From Streptomyces flaveolus (GTDB taxonomy: Bacteria > Actinomycetota > Actinomycetes > Streptomycetales > Streptomycetaceae), in assembly GCF_014648815.1 (NCBI RefSeq), contig NZ_BMRV01000003.1:496001-560000 (forward strand): a DNA stretch of 64,000 nt, in the 5' to 3' direction. The translations under genes were made by a program, and so were the position numbers. Position 1 is the first letter of the stretch. Every line of letters begins with the position of its first letter. The notes under the pieces are model-generated. The model worked only from the letters and a program-made list of their open reading frames with translations, was not told the DNA's origin and did no database searches. Below are positions 18,906-27,248 of this stretch, one piece after another.

Positions 18906-19180
18906 TCACTCGAACGCGGACGCCGCCTCGCCGGGCCGGTACGTCACCGACCTCAGCCGTCCGGTGAGCCGGAAGCCGCGGTGGCGCTCGTACGGGGGCC
19001 AGGAAACGGGCGACGTGCGGTCGACGCCGACGCTGATGCCCTGGAGGGGCGCCATGCCGATCAACTGATGCACGCTGCCGGACACGGCCCGTTCTGGCCG
19101 CGTCGACGGACAGGGTGAACCGCCGGCGCAGGCCCTCCTCGGCGGTGGCGCTCAGCAGGACGCGGTGTGGGCCGTCATCA
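18906..19180 (-). pseudogene. C-terminal relic of an arylsulfatase-like protein
   Basis: The minus strand ends in a readable frame: SVHQLIGMAPLQGISVGVD, then RTSPVSWPPYERHRGFRLTG, then RLRSVTYRPG and a stop at 18906-18908. The pattern G-x-V-G-x-D-x2-SPVS-x2-Y...F-x2-TG is that of sulfatase C-termini, as far as I recall. A stretch just upstream (RVLLSATAEEGLRRRFTLSVD) is in another frame, so at least one frameshift is present, and the catalytic N-terminal part is gone. The plus strand from 19170 to 19315 contains a different gene-like stretch (GDVVGDPDGNEFV, VOC-like), so alternatives exist. Confidence 0.45.
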
Positions 19181-19431
19181 GGGGTCCGGCGTCCGTCTCG
19201 TGCAGCAGTTCGGCGAGGGTGGGGATGTCGTCGGCGACCCGGACGGCAACGAATTCGTGGCCGACGGCCGCGCCGCGGACTGCCGCATCGTGGTGCCCAA
19301 CCTCACCGACGCTGACCTGCGCCATGTACCTCCCCAGCCCCACCCCATGGGACACCGTTGGCAAACTCGTACAGGCCGGGGCAGGCCCTGGAGTGGCCAC
19401 CGCGGTGGGGGAGCGGTCGTCGGGCCCCGAG

Positions 19432-19950
19432 CTACTCCTCCCCGGGCTCGAAGTCTTCCAGGAAGTAACTGTCGTGTCGGATGCGAAACTGCTTGAGCTC
19501 TTCGCCACCGCGCTGCGCCACCTCCGCGACCTGCTCGAAGTACTCCTCGCGTGGGGCGCCTGGGGAGAAGAGCATGAGCATGGACATGGGATCGTCGGTC
19601 ACGTTTTTGAAGGCGTGCAGGCCGCCGACCGGTACGTACAGGAAGTCGCCCGCGCGGCCCGTGACCCACTTCTCGCCGTTGTACAGCTCCAGTTCGCCGG
19701 AGAGGACGTAGAAGGACTCCGACATCGCCTTGTGGAAGTGGGTCTTGGCTCCGGCTGACCGTGCACCCAGCTCCACCTTGTACAGGCCGAATTCGCCGCC
19801 GGTCGACTCGTGGGTGGCGAGGTAGTGGGTAGAGGCGCCGGGTGAGGTGATGTCAGGTGGGCTGTCGGCCGGGCGGAAGACCGCGTTCACTTCGCCCTGG
19901 GTGCCGTGGTAGCGGGCTTCCGGGTACTCGAGGTATTCCGGGTACGACAT
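19432..19950 (-). CDS. Cupin-domain protein
   Basis: 172 residues with one central beta-barrel. Cupin motif 1 is visible as AGAKTHFHKAMSESFYVLSGELELY (two His and a Glu as likely metal ligands), and motif 2 as GDFLYVPVGGLHAFKNV. The C-terminus is acidic. A GAGGAG site precedes the ATG. Cupins of this type are found as dioxygenases, isomerases or binding proteins; nothing here fixes the reaction. It stands alone between relic-rich regions. Confidence 0.87.
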   Translation of the reverse strand: MSYPEYLEYPEARYHGTQGEVNAVFRPADSPPDITSPGASTHYLATHESTGGEFGLYKVELGARSAGAKTHFHKAMSESFYVLSGELELYNGEKWVTGRAGDFLYVPVGGLHAFKNVTDDPMSMLMLFSPGAPREEYFEQVAEVAQRGGEELKQFRIRHDSYFLEDFEPGEE

Positions 19951-20060
19951 GTGCGCTCCTCTTGGCAGATTCCACCAGCATGGTGGCTCCCGCCTCCAGA
20001 AGGGGGCATCGGACTTGCGGATGATCTCGGGTTCGGCCCGGGCTGAGGGCTGGAGACCTA

Positions 20061-20079
20061 GGCCATTTCGTTTGGATCA
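20061..20079. repeat. Possible leftover end of an IS5-family element
   Basis: GGCCATTTCGTTTGGATCA is AT-rich against its surroundings and, from memory, resembles the ends of some streptomycete IS5-family elements. No partner end or transposase is adjacent. The 19951-20252 stretch holds no gene. Confidence 0.25.
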
Positions 20080-20252
20080 AGTGGTGGGGGCTGGATCGAT
20101 GGGGAGAGCATCAACGTCTCAGCCAACTCTGCCGTGACGAACGAGACCGCCGCGCCGGCACCGGGGTCTCCGCCATGTGCCGGGCTCGCCCGCCTCGGGG
20201 ACACGTCCTGCCACCCCGAGCCGCCGCTGCAACGTCGTCGAGCGCTCATGAC

Positions 20253-20636
20253 CTAGCAAGCAGCGGCCTCTTCCACCGTTTCCTTCACGTTCAGGATGGT
20301 GTCGACTGCGGTGAGCTGCAGAAGCCGCCGTACTTGCTGCGTGGGTGCGGCCACGCGGAAGTCGGCTGCCTGGTGGGTGAGGATCAGCAGATTCAGCAGC
20401 GCCGAGTCTGCGAAGGTGATGCCGGAGGCGTCCAGGACCACCTTTGGATGCTGCTTGGCCGCCGTGTCCAGCGCGTCCGCCAGCGCCGTGACTGTGCACA
20501 CGTCGTAGGAGCCCCGCGCGCTGACCACCCAGGTGCCGCACCGTTCGTACTGCACCACCGTAGCCTCGTCCAGGACCTGCAGCCGCCGCCCGTCGGCGCC
20601 CTCCGGGCGACTCGCTACCGCTTCGTCCACTGACAC
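20253..20636 (-). CDS. STAS-domain anti-anti-sigma-like protein
   Basis: 127 residues with a STAS domain over about residues 25-125. The phospho-acceptor region reads VVLDASGITFADSALLNLLIL, where the Ser of DSA is the likely phosphorylation site; a second conserved stretch is FRVAAPTQQVRRLLQLT. Proteins of this type bind anti-sigma kinases and release stress or sporulation sigma factors; no partner kinase is encoded nearby. Start chosen: GTG at 20636 behind GGAGGG; an upstream ATG at 20681 has no ribosome-binding site. Divergent from a winged-helix regulator. Confidence 0.85.
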   Translation of the reverse strand: MSVDEAVASRPEGADGRRLQVLDEATVVQYERCGTWVVSARGSYDVCTVTALADALDTAAKQHPKVVLDASGITFADSALLNLLILTHQAADFRVAAPTQQVRRLLQLTAVDTILNVKETVEEAAAC

Positions 20637-20732
20637 CTCGGGTCCCTCCTCTGGCTGCCCCGACCGGATCACGTCATCCATTGCGCGAAAAGTATGTCAT
20701 GTATTCGGTGTCACGCAAAGGTGGTCCCTAGA

Positions 20733-21101
20733 ATGTTGTCCATGGTTGAAGTGCCTGGATCTCACACCGGATGGACGTTCGTCGCCAACCATGCGCGTGT
20801 GCTTGCAGCCATCGCCGACAATCCGAACATCCGGATCCGCGACATCGCCGCCCATTGCCGCCTTACTGAGCGCGCCGTCCAGCGGATCATCGCCGACCTG
20901 GAGCGGGACGGATACCTCTCCCACATCCGCGACGGCCGCACCAACACGTATCGCATCCAGCCGGACAAGGTGCTGCGTCACCCGGCGGAAGCGGGCCTGA
21001 CCGTAGCCGCGCTGCTCTCTCTCCTCGTGCAGGATGAGAGCGACCGCGCACGGGAGCCCGACAGCCACGGGCCCCGTCTGACTGGCGTCGGCCACGCGTA
21101 A
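20733..21101 (+). CDS. Winged-helix transcriptional regulator (MarR-like)
   Basis: 122 residues with an N-terminal winged helix: WTFVANHARVLAAIADNP, then IRIRDIAAHCRLTERAVQRI as helix-turn-helix, then LERDGYLSHIRDGRTNTYRI as wing. The tail is short and polar. ATG at 20733 chosen because AAAGGTGG lies eight bases upstream; a reading from 20694 has none. Divergent from a STAS-domain gene (about 97 bases between starts), which suggests it controls both. It is too short for a classic ligand domain. Confidence 0.82.
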   Translation: MLSMVEVPGSHTGWTFVANHARVLAAIADNPNIRIRDIAAHCRLTERAVQRIIADLERDGYLSHIRDGRTNTYRIQPDKVLRHPAEAGLTVAALLSLLVQDESDRAREPDSHGPRLTGVGHA

Positions 21102-21137
21102 GCGAGTAAGTCGCAGACGCCGGTGGCGGGACGGGCC

Positions 21138-21158
21138 CAGCGAGCGCCCGGCTCGCTG
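21138..21158. terminator. Hairpin after the winged-helix gene
   Basis: CAGCGAGC at 21138-21145 and GCTCGCTG at 21151-21158 form an eight-base perfect stem with a five-base loop, about 37 bases beyond the stop. It is a plausible terminator, without a T-run. Confidence 0.4.
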
Positions 21159-21459
21159 CGCGCCCGCACAGCGCGGGGTGGTCGGTCCCGCCCCGCAGCG
21201 CCTGCGGCGCTTGGTGAGCGGCAGGTCCTGCGATCACAGGTCGACGGCCCCGCCCACCGCGCCGTAGCTCCGTGAGCCACGGTGCGCTCGCGTCGGCACA
21301 AGACCTGTTGTCGGGCGGGGGCAGCATCCGCTCGGCAACCCGAATTCCGTCTGCCTCAGGGCCTGATACTGCCGCCGGGCCGAGGAGGGCCACACGGCAC
21401 GGTGCAGCCGCTGTGGCTGAGCGACAGCCCGCCCTCTGCTGCCCATCCTTTGCATTCGC

Positions 21460-21886
21460 ACGACACCGGCTTCCGCCCCCTGGGCCTGCGGTGAACTGTC
21501 CCCCGCACGCATGTCGTCCCGGCAGACCATGATCCCGAGACCGTCCTCGCCCGCTGGTGGCAGAGCCACACCGCCACCGACGAGGACGACGACCAACTGG
21601 ATACCGATGAAGGCCTGGCCGGCACTGCCTCGCTCGGCCAGACCTGGCCCGGCCCCGCACAGGTGCCGATGCGACGACCGATCAGTACGCGCGGCGCTTC
21701 CTGGCCCAGCATCCGCGCGCCCGCCTAGGACGCGTCGCAGCGCCCCCTGGAGCCGACGCTCTCACCACCATCGGCTGGAACGACCCGGTCAACCACGACA
21801 ACGCGCCACGTTCTCCGCCGTCCTCCGCGGCCGTCGAGTACCGCCAGATGCAGGGCGAGGAGATCGCCGGCGCACCGCCTGCCTGA
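21460..21886 (+). pseudogene. Relic of a DUF4253-type protein
   Basis: Good gene-like sequence is split over three frames. First comes THVVPADHDPETVLARWWQSH, then DATTDQYARRFLAQHPRARLG, then ALTTIGWNDPVNHDN and SAVLRG. The GW-x-DPVNH...SAVLR stretch resembles DUF4253 as I remember it. At least two frameshifts separate the pieces. The last 98 bases are antisense to the 3' tail of the MFS gene. Confidence 0.45.
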
Positions 21887-23099
21887 CGCTGACTTGCTCA
21901 CGCCGCCCGTTGCGCAGGTACGGGCTCGCGAGGGCGGGCAGGATCCCCAGGACGGCGAGGGCGGCCAGGGCGACGCCCAAGACGATGGGGGCACGGAGCC
22001 CGTGGCCTGGGATCAGGGCGGATCCGGTCGCGGAGCCGGTGATGACGCCGAGGGTGATGAACGACGCGTGGACGGTGTTGACCAGGGGTGTCGTGCCGCC
22101 GGCTCGCTGCGCGCGGACGGCCATGGCCGGGTTCATCGTCACGCCGACCAGACCGATGCCGAGCATGAACGCCAGTGTCAGTGGCGCCACTTCGGTGAAC
22201 AGTCCCAGTCCGGTCAGGAAGACGACGTTGAGGCCGGTGCCGGCCAGCAGGGTCGTGACGGTGTGGCGGTCGGCCAACCGGGCGACGACCATGTTGCCGA
22301 CGAGGGTCGCGGCGCCGTAGGCGAGCAGGAGCAGCGGAACCAGGCTCTCGGAGAACCCGGCGATCTCGGTGAGGATCGGCGTGAGGAAACTGAACACGGA
22401 GAAGGTCGCCCCGATGATCAGGGTGCTGGAGACGAGTGCCAGGAGGAACTGCGGCCGTCGCAGGACCGCGAGCTCGTCCCGCATGGAGGGTGACGCTTGC
22501 TCGGGGGTGCCGGTTCCGGCGGGGTTCTGGACGAGGGCGAGGGTGAGGAGGGCGGCGATCACGGTGAGCAGGGAGACCGTCCAGAAGGCGGCCTGCCAGC
22601 CCAGCCGTCCGCCGACGAACGTCGCCAGCGGCAGGCCGAGAAGGGTGCCGAGCATCAGGCCGTTCATCGCGACGCCGTTGGCCCGACCGCGCATGCGCTC
22701 GTCCACGAGCCGTGCGCTCAGTGACACCCCGATGCCGAAGAACGCCTGCGAGGCGATACCGCTGATGATCCGGGCGACCACCATGACCGCGTACGACGTC
22801 GCCAGGGCGGCGACGACGTTGCCGACGAGGAAGACGGCCATGATCGCCAGAAGCGCGTTCTTCGGCGGGACGCGCAGGAGGAGCACGGTGAGGATCGGGC
22901 CGCCCACGGTCATCGCGACGGCGAAGACCGTGACGAGGTAACCGACCTGCTCGATTCCCGTGTCCAGGCCCTCGGCGAGCTGGGGCATGAGCCCGGCGAC
23001 GGCGAACTCGCTGGTCACCATCGCGAAGATGCCCGCAGCGAGGACGTAGACGGACAGGGGGACACTCCCGGGCGGAGTGTGCCGTGTCGGCGTGGTCAT
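21789..23099 (-). CDS. MFS drug-efflux-type transporter (AraJ/Bcr-like)
   Basis: 436-residue inner-membrane exporter of the major facilitator superfamily with about twelve helices. Family marks include the first helix YVLAAGIFAMVTSEFAVAGL, the helix 2-3 loop LLLRVPPKNAL, the helix 4-5 motif VARIISGIASQAFFGIG and LVDERMRGRANGVAMNG. This group contains sugar/chloramphenicol-type exporters driven by protons. Start taken as ATG at 23099; a TTG at 23129 is possible. The last ~35 residues after YLRNGRREQ are Arg-rich and lie antisense to a DUF4253 relic, so the native stop may have been lost. A TetR gene lies 94 bases upstream on the same strand. Confidence 0.9.
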   Translation of the reverse strand: MTTPTRHTPPGSVPLSVYVLAAGIFAMVTSEFAVAGLMPQLAEGLDTGIEQVGYLVTVFAVAMTVGGPILTVLLLRVPPKNALLAIMAVFLVGNVVAALATSYAVMVVARIISGIASQAFFGIGVSLSARLVDERMRGRANGVAMNGLMLGTLLGLPLATFVGGRLGWQAAFWTVSLLTVIAALLTLALVQNPAGTGTPEQASPSMRDELAVLRRPQFLLALVSSTLIIGATFSVFSFLTPILTEIAGFSESLVPLLLLAYGAATLVGNMVVARLADRHTVTTLLAGTGLNVVFLTGLGLFTEVAPLTLAFMLGIGLVGVTMNPAMAVRAQRAGGTTPLVNTVHASFITLGVITGSATGSALIPGHGLRAPIVLGVALAALAVLGILPALASPYLRNGRREQVSVRQAVRRRSPRPASGGTRRPRRTAENVARCRG

Positions 23100-23193
23100 A
23101 TCCACCGCTTTCTGTGATTGAGAATCCAAAACGAGAGCATGCGAAACCTCTCGGGCACCCGAGGTGCGGATGGGGCGAGAGGTGGAGAGGGGG

Positions 23194-23796
23194 TCAGCCC
23201 ACGAGGGCGTGCAGGCCGGCGAGTGCGATCCGCCGCAGAGTCTCCGCGTCGACGCCGGCCTGGGCGGTGACCCGGATGCCGGAGATGACGGTACTGACCA
23301 TCAGCGCGCCGTCCTCCGGATCGACGTCCGGCGGAATGCTCCCGTCGATCTGGCCGGCCCGGATGGCCTCGGCCAGGAGTGAAGTCCGTTCACGCAGATC
23401 GCGGTCGAGGAGGCGGGCGATGCGCTCGTCCCGCTGCCGCAGACCGGGGGTCATGAAGCTCTGCACCACCATGCAGCCGGCGGCGCGCCCTCGGCGGGCC
23501 GCTTCCCGCTCTTCGGCGATGACGAGATCGACCAGTGCCCGCAGCCGGTCCGCGCCACGGAGTCCGCCGTCGGCGAGGAGCGCGGACTGCCGTTCGCGGA
23601 TCGCGCCGATGTAGTGCTCCAGTGCGCGCACGAACAGCTCGTCCTTGGAGACGAAGGCGTTGTAGAGGCTGCTGCGCCGCACACCGGCCGCCTCGCAGAG
23701 TTGCTCGGTCGAGGTGTCGGCGTATCCCCGCACCCTGAACTCGGCGGCCGCGGCATCGAGTACCGCGAGCTCATCGAACGTCCGTGGCCTACCCAT
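23194..23796 (-). CDS. TetR-family regulator upstream of MFS exporter
   Basis: 200-residue TetR regulator. The DNA-binding part is typical: GRPRTFDELAVLDAAAAEF at the start and AAGVRRSSLYNAFVSKDELF as helix-turn-helix with the following motif. The C-terminal half contains RAAGCMVVQSFM, the AcrR-type ligand-domain mark. It is co-oriented with, and just upstream of, the MFS exporter, a standard repressor-exporter pair responding to the exported compound. ATG at 23796 chosen; a GTG three codons earlier is possible. Confidence 0.92.
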   Translation of the reverse strand: MGRPRTFDELAVLDAAAAEFRVRGYADTSTEQLCEAAGVRRSSLYNAFVSKDELFVRALEHYIGAIRERQSALLADGGLRGADRLRALVDLVIAEEREAARRGRAAGCMVVQSFMTPGLRQRDERIARLLDRDLRERTSLLAEAIRAGQIDGSIPPDVDPEDGALMVSTVISGIRVTAQAGVDAETLRRIALAGLHALVG

Positions 23797-24360
23797 GCGC
23801 AGCACCCTAGCAGATACTGGACTCTGTAATTCAAAAGTCTGCGGTCATGGCTGGCCGGCACATCGTCAGGATCCGGCCATGAGATGCGCGGCGTGCCGCC
23901 AGGGTGCTCCGGCTTGACGCAGCCGCGCGTCCCGCCGTCACCCAGTTCTGCACGCCCCGCACCCCCGACCTGCTCGCCGCGCCGCCGTTGTTCCCTCCGC
24001 CTCGCGGCGCCCCACCCCACCGTCCCGCGCCCGCACGTCCGGTGCCCCGCCACGCCCCACCCGTCGCGGCCCGATCGTGATCGGCCCCTCCCGGGCCCGG
24101 ACATGCCCCATCGCCCCGGCCCCGGCACAACCCGGCCGTGTACCCGGTTCGCGGGGCGCCGCGCCTTCGCCGCCACACGTGCGCCTGCCGTGCCCACCGC
24201 GCCACGGGTCCCCGGTGCCTGCCGTCCCTGTCGCGTGGCGAAGTGCACTCGGGGAAAGCCGACCGTCGGGCGGCTCGGGCTGACGGTTCCCCGCCGGGGA
24301 GGGCGGCCCGGGGTGGTGGACGGCTCGGTACGGAAACGCTCCGGAGAAGGGATGAGTGGC
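23797..24360. other. C-rich region without a gene
   Basis: About 560 bases, unusually rich in C and in CCG/CCC runs on the plus strand, between two TetR genes. Open frames are Pro/Arg-rich and unconvincing. The start presumably holds the promoter of the first TetR gene; I see no repeat or hairpin I would name. Confidence 0.4.
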
Positions 24361-25044
24361 TCAGCCCGGTGGGTTCGCGGCGGCGGGCGGCTCATGCCGA
24401 AGCGGTGGCTCGGGGCGGCGGTTCAGTGCCCTCTCGATGTCCTCCCACCGGCTCTCGTTGTCCACCGCCCCGCGGATCAGCAGGTAGAAGCTCCGCTCGC
24501 ACATCCCCGCCAGTTCGTCCTTGCCGAGTTCCGGGGAGGCCAGCCAGCCGAGGACCGCCTCCTCCATGTACGCCAGCCACGCGGTCACCGTCAGGCGGAT
24601 CGCGGGCGTCGGGTCGACGCCCGCGTCCCGGAACGCCTCGAGGGTCCAGCCGCCGATCGTGGCCCGTGAGGTCGTGTGCAGGGCACGGACGTCCGCGCCG
24701 CGGTTCAGGCGGGTCACCGCCTGGTAGATCGCCGGGAAGCGCGACACGTAGTCGATGAACGTCTCGATCCCGGCCCGCAGTTGCTCGGCGGGGCTGAGTC
24801 CTGGGTGGGGCCGCACCTGGGCCAGCAGCTCGCCGGCCGCCATCTCCAGCACCGCCTGGCGGAACTTCCGCTGCGAACCGAAGTAGTGGAACAGCAGCCC
24901 GGGTGACACCCCCGCCTCCGAGGCGACGGCCTCCACCGAGACCTCATCGATCGGTCTGCCCTCCAGCAGACGCCGGGCAGCGGAAAGGATCTGCGCCCGG
25001 CGCTCGGTGGGGAGCATGCGGGCGCGGGAGTTCGAACGGGCCAT
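24361..25044 (-). CDS. TetR-family regulator, divergent from diiron/EphD operon
   Basis: 227-residue TetR regulator. The helix-turn-helix is VSVEAVASEAGVSPGLLFHY followed by FGSQRKFRQAVL. The C-terminal domain includes GIETFIDYVSRFPAIYQAV and ends with a Pro/Ala-rich tail. This subgroup often regulates lipid or steroid metabolism genes. The gene is divergent from a four-gene operon beginning at 25140. The 95-base gap contains two inverted repeats of the same design (TTGAC-N5-GTCAA and TTGAG-N5-CTCAA), strong candidates for its operators. Confidence 0.93.
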   Translation of the reverse strand: MARSNSRARMLPTERRAQILSAARRLLEGRPIDEVSVEAVASEAGVSPGLLFHYFGSQRKFRQAVLEMAAGELLAQVRPHPGLSPAEQLRAGIETFIDYVSRFPAIYQAVTRLNRGADVRALHTTSRATIGGWTLEAFRDAGVDPTPAIRLTVTAWLAYMEEAVLGWLASPELGKDELAGMCERSFYLLIRGAVDNESRWEDIERALNRRPEPPLRHEPPAAANPPG

Positions 25045-25056
25045 GCGCCCAGTCTA

Positions 25057-25098
25057 TTGACAGGAAGTCAACAACGCCTACTGTTGAGTAACCCTCAA
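25057..25098. promoter_or_regulatory. Twin TetR operators in the divergent promoter
   Basis: TTGAC-N5-GTCAA at 25057-25071 and TTGAG-N5-CTCAA at 25084-25098 are 15-base inverted repeats with equal spacing, 27 bases centre to centre. TTGACA at 25057-25062 also fits a -35 box with TACTGT at 25079-25084 as -10 for the plus-strand operon. Binding of the TetR protein would cover both promoter elements. Confidence 0.65.
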
Positions 25099-25139
25099 TA
25101 AGCCGAGCCGCCGGCTTCCTGCCTCCTCCAGGAGCTGTC

Positions 25140-26015
25140 TTGAAAAAGTCCGATGAGCACGAGGACCTGGTCCTGACCCCCCGAGACGTTCAGTTCGACT
25201 GGGAGAGCCTGCCCCTGCACTGGGTCCCGGGCGAGCCCCTGACCACCCATGTGATCAACGTGCTGCACCTCCTGCTCCCCGAGGGCGAGCGCTGGTTCGT
25301 GGAGGTCTTCCGGCAGACGATGCCGCTGATCACCGACGAGGAGCTGCGCTCCAGGGTCCTCGGCTTCACCGGCCAGGAGGCCGTGCACGCCGAGGCCCAC
25401 CAGGGCGTGCTGGACCATCTGATCGCCAAGGGCGTGCCCATCACCCCCTACGTCGACCAGGTCGAGCATCTCTTCCGTCAGGTGCTCGGTGACAAGCCGG
25501 GACTGAACGCCCGGCGGGAGCGCCAGTACCTGATCGAACGGGTCGCGATCATCGCCGGCATCGAGCACTTCACCGCATTCCTCGGCGACTGGATCCTCAA
25601 CGCCGAGGCGCTGGACCGGGCGGGCGCCGACCCGACCATGCTCGACCTGCTGCGCTGGCACGGCGCGGAGGAGGTCGAGCACCGCGCCGTCGCCTACGAC
25701 CTGCTGCGGCATCTCGACCGGGGCTATGCGCGCCGCGTCCGCACCATGGTCGTCGCCACCACCACCCTGGCCCAGCTGTGGGTGCGCGGGACCCGGTACC
25801 TGACGTCCGTCGACCCCGAGCGCGCCCCGGGAGCGAAGGCCACCTGGCGGGGCGCGTCGAAGGCCGCCCGCAGGGGGCTGCTGCCGAACCCGGTCAAGCT
25901 CGTCGTCTCCGTGTTGCGGTACTTCAGCCCGCGCTACCACCCCAGCCAGGAGGGCTCGACGCAGCAGGCCGTCGCCTACCTGGCCGTCTCGCCCGCCGCC
26001 CGCGCCGCCCACTGA
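25140..26015 (+). CDS. PF10118-type 'metal-dependent hydrolase', ferritin-like diiron protein
   Basis: 291 residues. The family is named a predicted metal-dependent hydrolase, but the visible ligand pattern is that of a ferritin-like four-helix diiron protein: Glu48 or Glu50 (LLPEGERWFVEVFR), Glu80-x2-His83 (GFTGQEAVHAEAH), Glu142-His143 (AIIAGIEHFTAFLGDW) and Glu178-x2-His181 (WHGAEEVEHRAVAYD). An oxygen-using oxidase or oxygenase role is therefore inferred, helped by the reductase gene that follows. The start is TTG at 25140 behind CAGGAG. It is first in a four-gene operon. Substrate unknown; a lipid-like molecule is my guess from the EphD-like gene. Confidence 0.85.
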   Translation: MKKSDEHEDLVLTPRDVQFDWESLPLHWVPGEPLTTHVINVLHLLLPEGERWFVEVFRQTMPLITDEELRSRVLGFTGQEAVHAEAHQGVLDHLIAKGVPITPYVDQVEHLFRQVLGDKPGLNARRERQYLIERVAIIAGIEHFTAFLGDWILNAEALDRAGADPTMLDLLRWHGAEEVEHRAVAYDLLRHLDRGYARRVRTMVVATTTLAQLWVRGTRYLTSVDPERAPGAKATWRGASKAARRGLLPNPVKLVVSVLRYFSPRYHPSQEGSTQQAVAYLAVSPAARAAH

Positions 26016-26093
26016 TGCCGACGAACGCCGACGACACCGCCGACCCTGACGCCGCACCAGGCGTCGAAGCCGGCGCCGGCGCAGGAGAGCCGC

Positions 26094-27182
26094 ATGACTT
26101 CGACCACACGCCCCACCACGCCGCCCGACCTGTTCGGCAGGCCTCGCCCGGACCGGTTCATGACGGGACTGGAGCGCTTCGCCTCCTGGTACCTCCCGCT
26201 GACCACCCGCAAGGACCGCCTCCGGCGCTCCCCGGTGGCCGAGCGACCCGCTGAACTCGCCGTCGCCGGACGCCGGTTCGTCGCTCCGGACGTCGTCGCG
26301 CTGCGGCTGGTCGCACCGGACGGCGGGATGTTGCCGCGGTGGCAGCCGGGCGCCCACCTCGACCTCGGCCTGCCGTCGGGCCGCTGCCGCCAGTACTCGC
26401 TGTGCGGCGACCCCGCCGACCGGTACGCGTACCGGATCGCGGTCCGGCTGATACCGGACGGCGGGGGCGGGTCGGCCGAGGTGCACCGCGAGCTCGCGGT
26501 GGGCGGCCGGGTCGCGGTCGCCGGGCCGCGCAACGCCTTCCCGTTCGCCCGCGAGGATCGGGTGCTGCTCCTGGCGGGCGGCATCGGCATCACCCCGATC
26601 CTGCCCATGGCCCGCGAAGCCGCCTCGCGCGGGCTCGACTGGACGCTGGTTCACACCGGCCGCTCCCGCGCGTCGCTGCCGTTCGCCGACGAGATCGACG
26701 TCCTCGCCCGCCGGCACCCGGGCCGGGTCGTGCTCCTCGCCGACGACGAGGGCGGTGCCCTGGACGCCGCCCGGCTGCTCGCCCGCGCGCCGGAGGGGGC
26801 CGCCGTCTACTGCTGCGGACCCGCGCCGATGCTCGACGCCGTGCAGCGGGCGTTCCCCGACAGCCCCGCGGCCGCCCTGCACTTCGAGCGCTTCACCGCA
26901 CCGCCCGTCGTGGACGGCAAGCCGTTCACGCTCCGGCTGAGGGACGGCAGGGAACTGACTGTGCCCGCCGACCGCAGCGCACTGGAGGTGCTGCGGGCCG
27001 CCGATCCGACCACCCCCTACTCCTGCCGGCAGGGATTCTGCGGGGTCTGCAAGCTCCGGGTGCTCTCCGGCCCCGTCGACCACCGCGACCGCCGGCTCAC
27101 CGAGGCACAGCGGGCGGCCGGCGAGATGCTCGTCTGCGTCTCCCGCGCCGACGAGGGCGCCTGTCTCGAACTCGACGTGTGA
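26094..27182 (+). CDS. Flavin/2Fe-2S oxidoreductase (phthalate dioxygenase reductase-like)
   Basis: 362-residue electron-transfer reductase with three domains in order. A flavin-binding barrel contains RQYSLCGDP, the FMN-type RxYSL motif (about residue 100). An NAD(P)H domain carries LLLAGGIGITPILPMA and YCCGPAPMLDAV. A plant-type 2Fe-2S ferredoxin domain at the C-terminus has YSCRQGFCGVCKLRVLSG with three Cys and a later CVS Cys. It would pass electrons from NAD(P)H to an oxygenase, most simply the diiron protein encoded 78 bases upstream. CAGGAG precedes the ATG. Confidence 0.92.
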   Translation: MTSTTRPTTPPDLFGRPRPDRFMTGLERFASWYLPLTTRKDRLRRSPVAERPAELAVAGRRFVAPDVVALRLVAPDGGMLPRWQPGAHLDLGLPSGRCRQYSLCGDPADRYAYRIAVRLIPDGGGGSAEVHRELAVGGRVAVAGPRNAFPFAREDRVLLLAGGIGITPILPMAREAASRGLDWTLVHTGRSRASLPFADEIDVLARRHPGRVVLLADDEGGALDAARLLARAPEGAAVYCCGPAPMLDAVQRAFPDSPAAALHFERFTAPPVVDGKPFTLRLRDGRELTVPADRSALEVLRAADPTTPYSCRQGFCGVCKLRVLSGPVDHRDRRLTEAQRAAGEMLVCVSRADEGACLELDV

Positions 27183-27248
27183 GCCTCCTCGTTCCCCAGC
27201 CGCCCCAGATGCCCCCGCCGTTCCCGTGACGAAGGCGAGACCCCTCCC

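Noticed and set aside
23884-24669. Plus-strand frame in the C-rich gap
   Set aside because: Pro/Arg-rich composition reflects the local C bias; its 3' half is antisense to a clear TetR gene.
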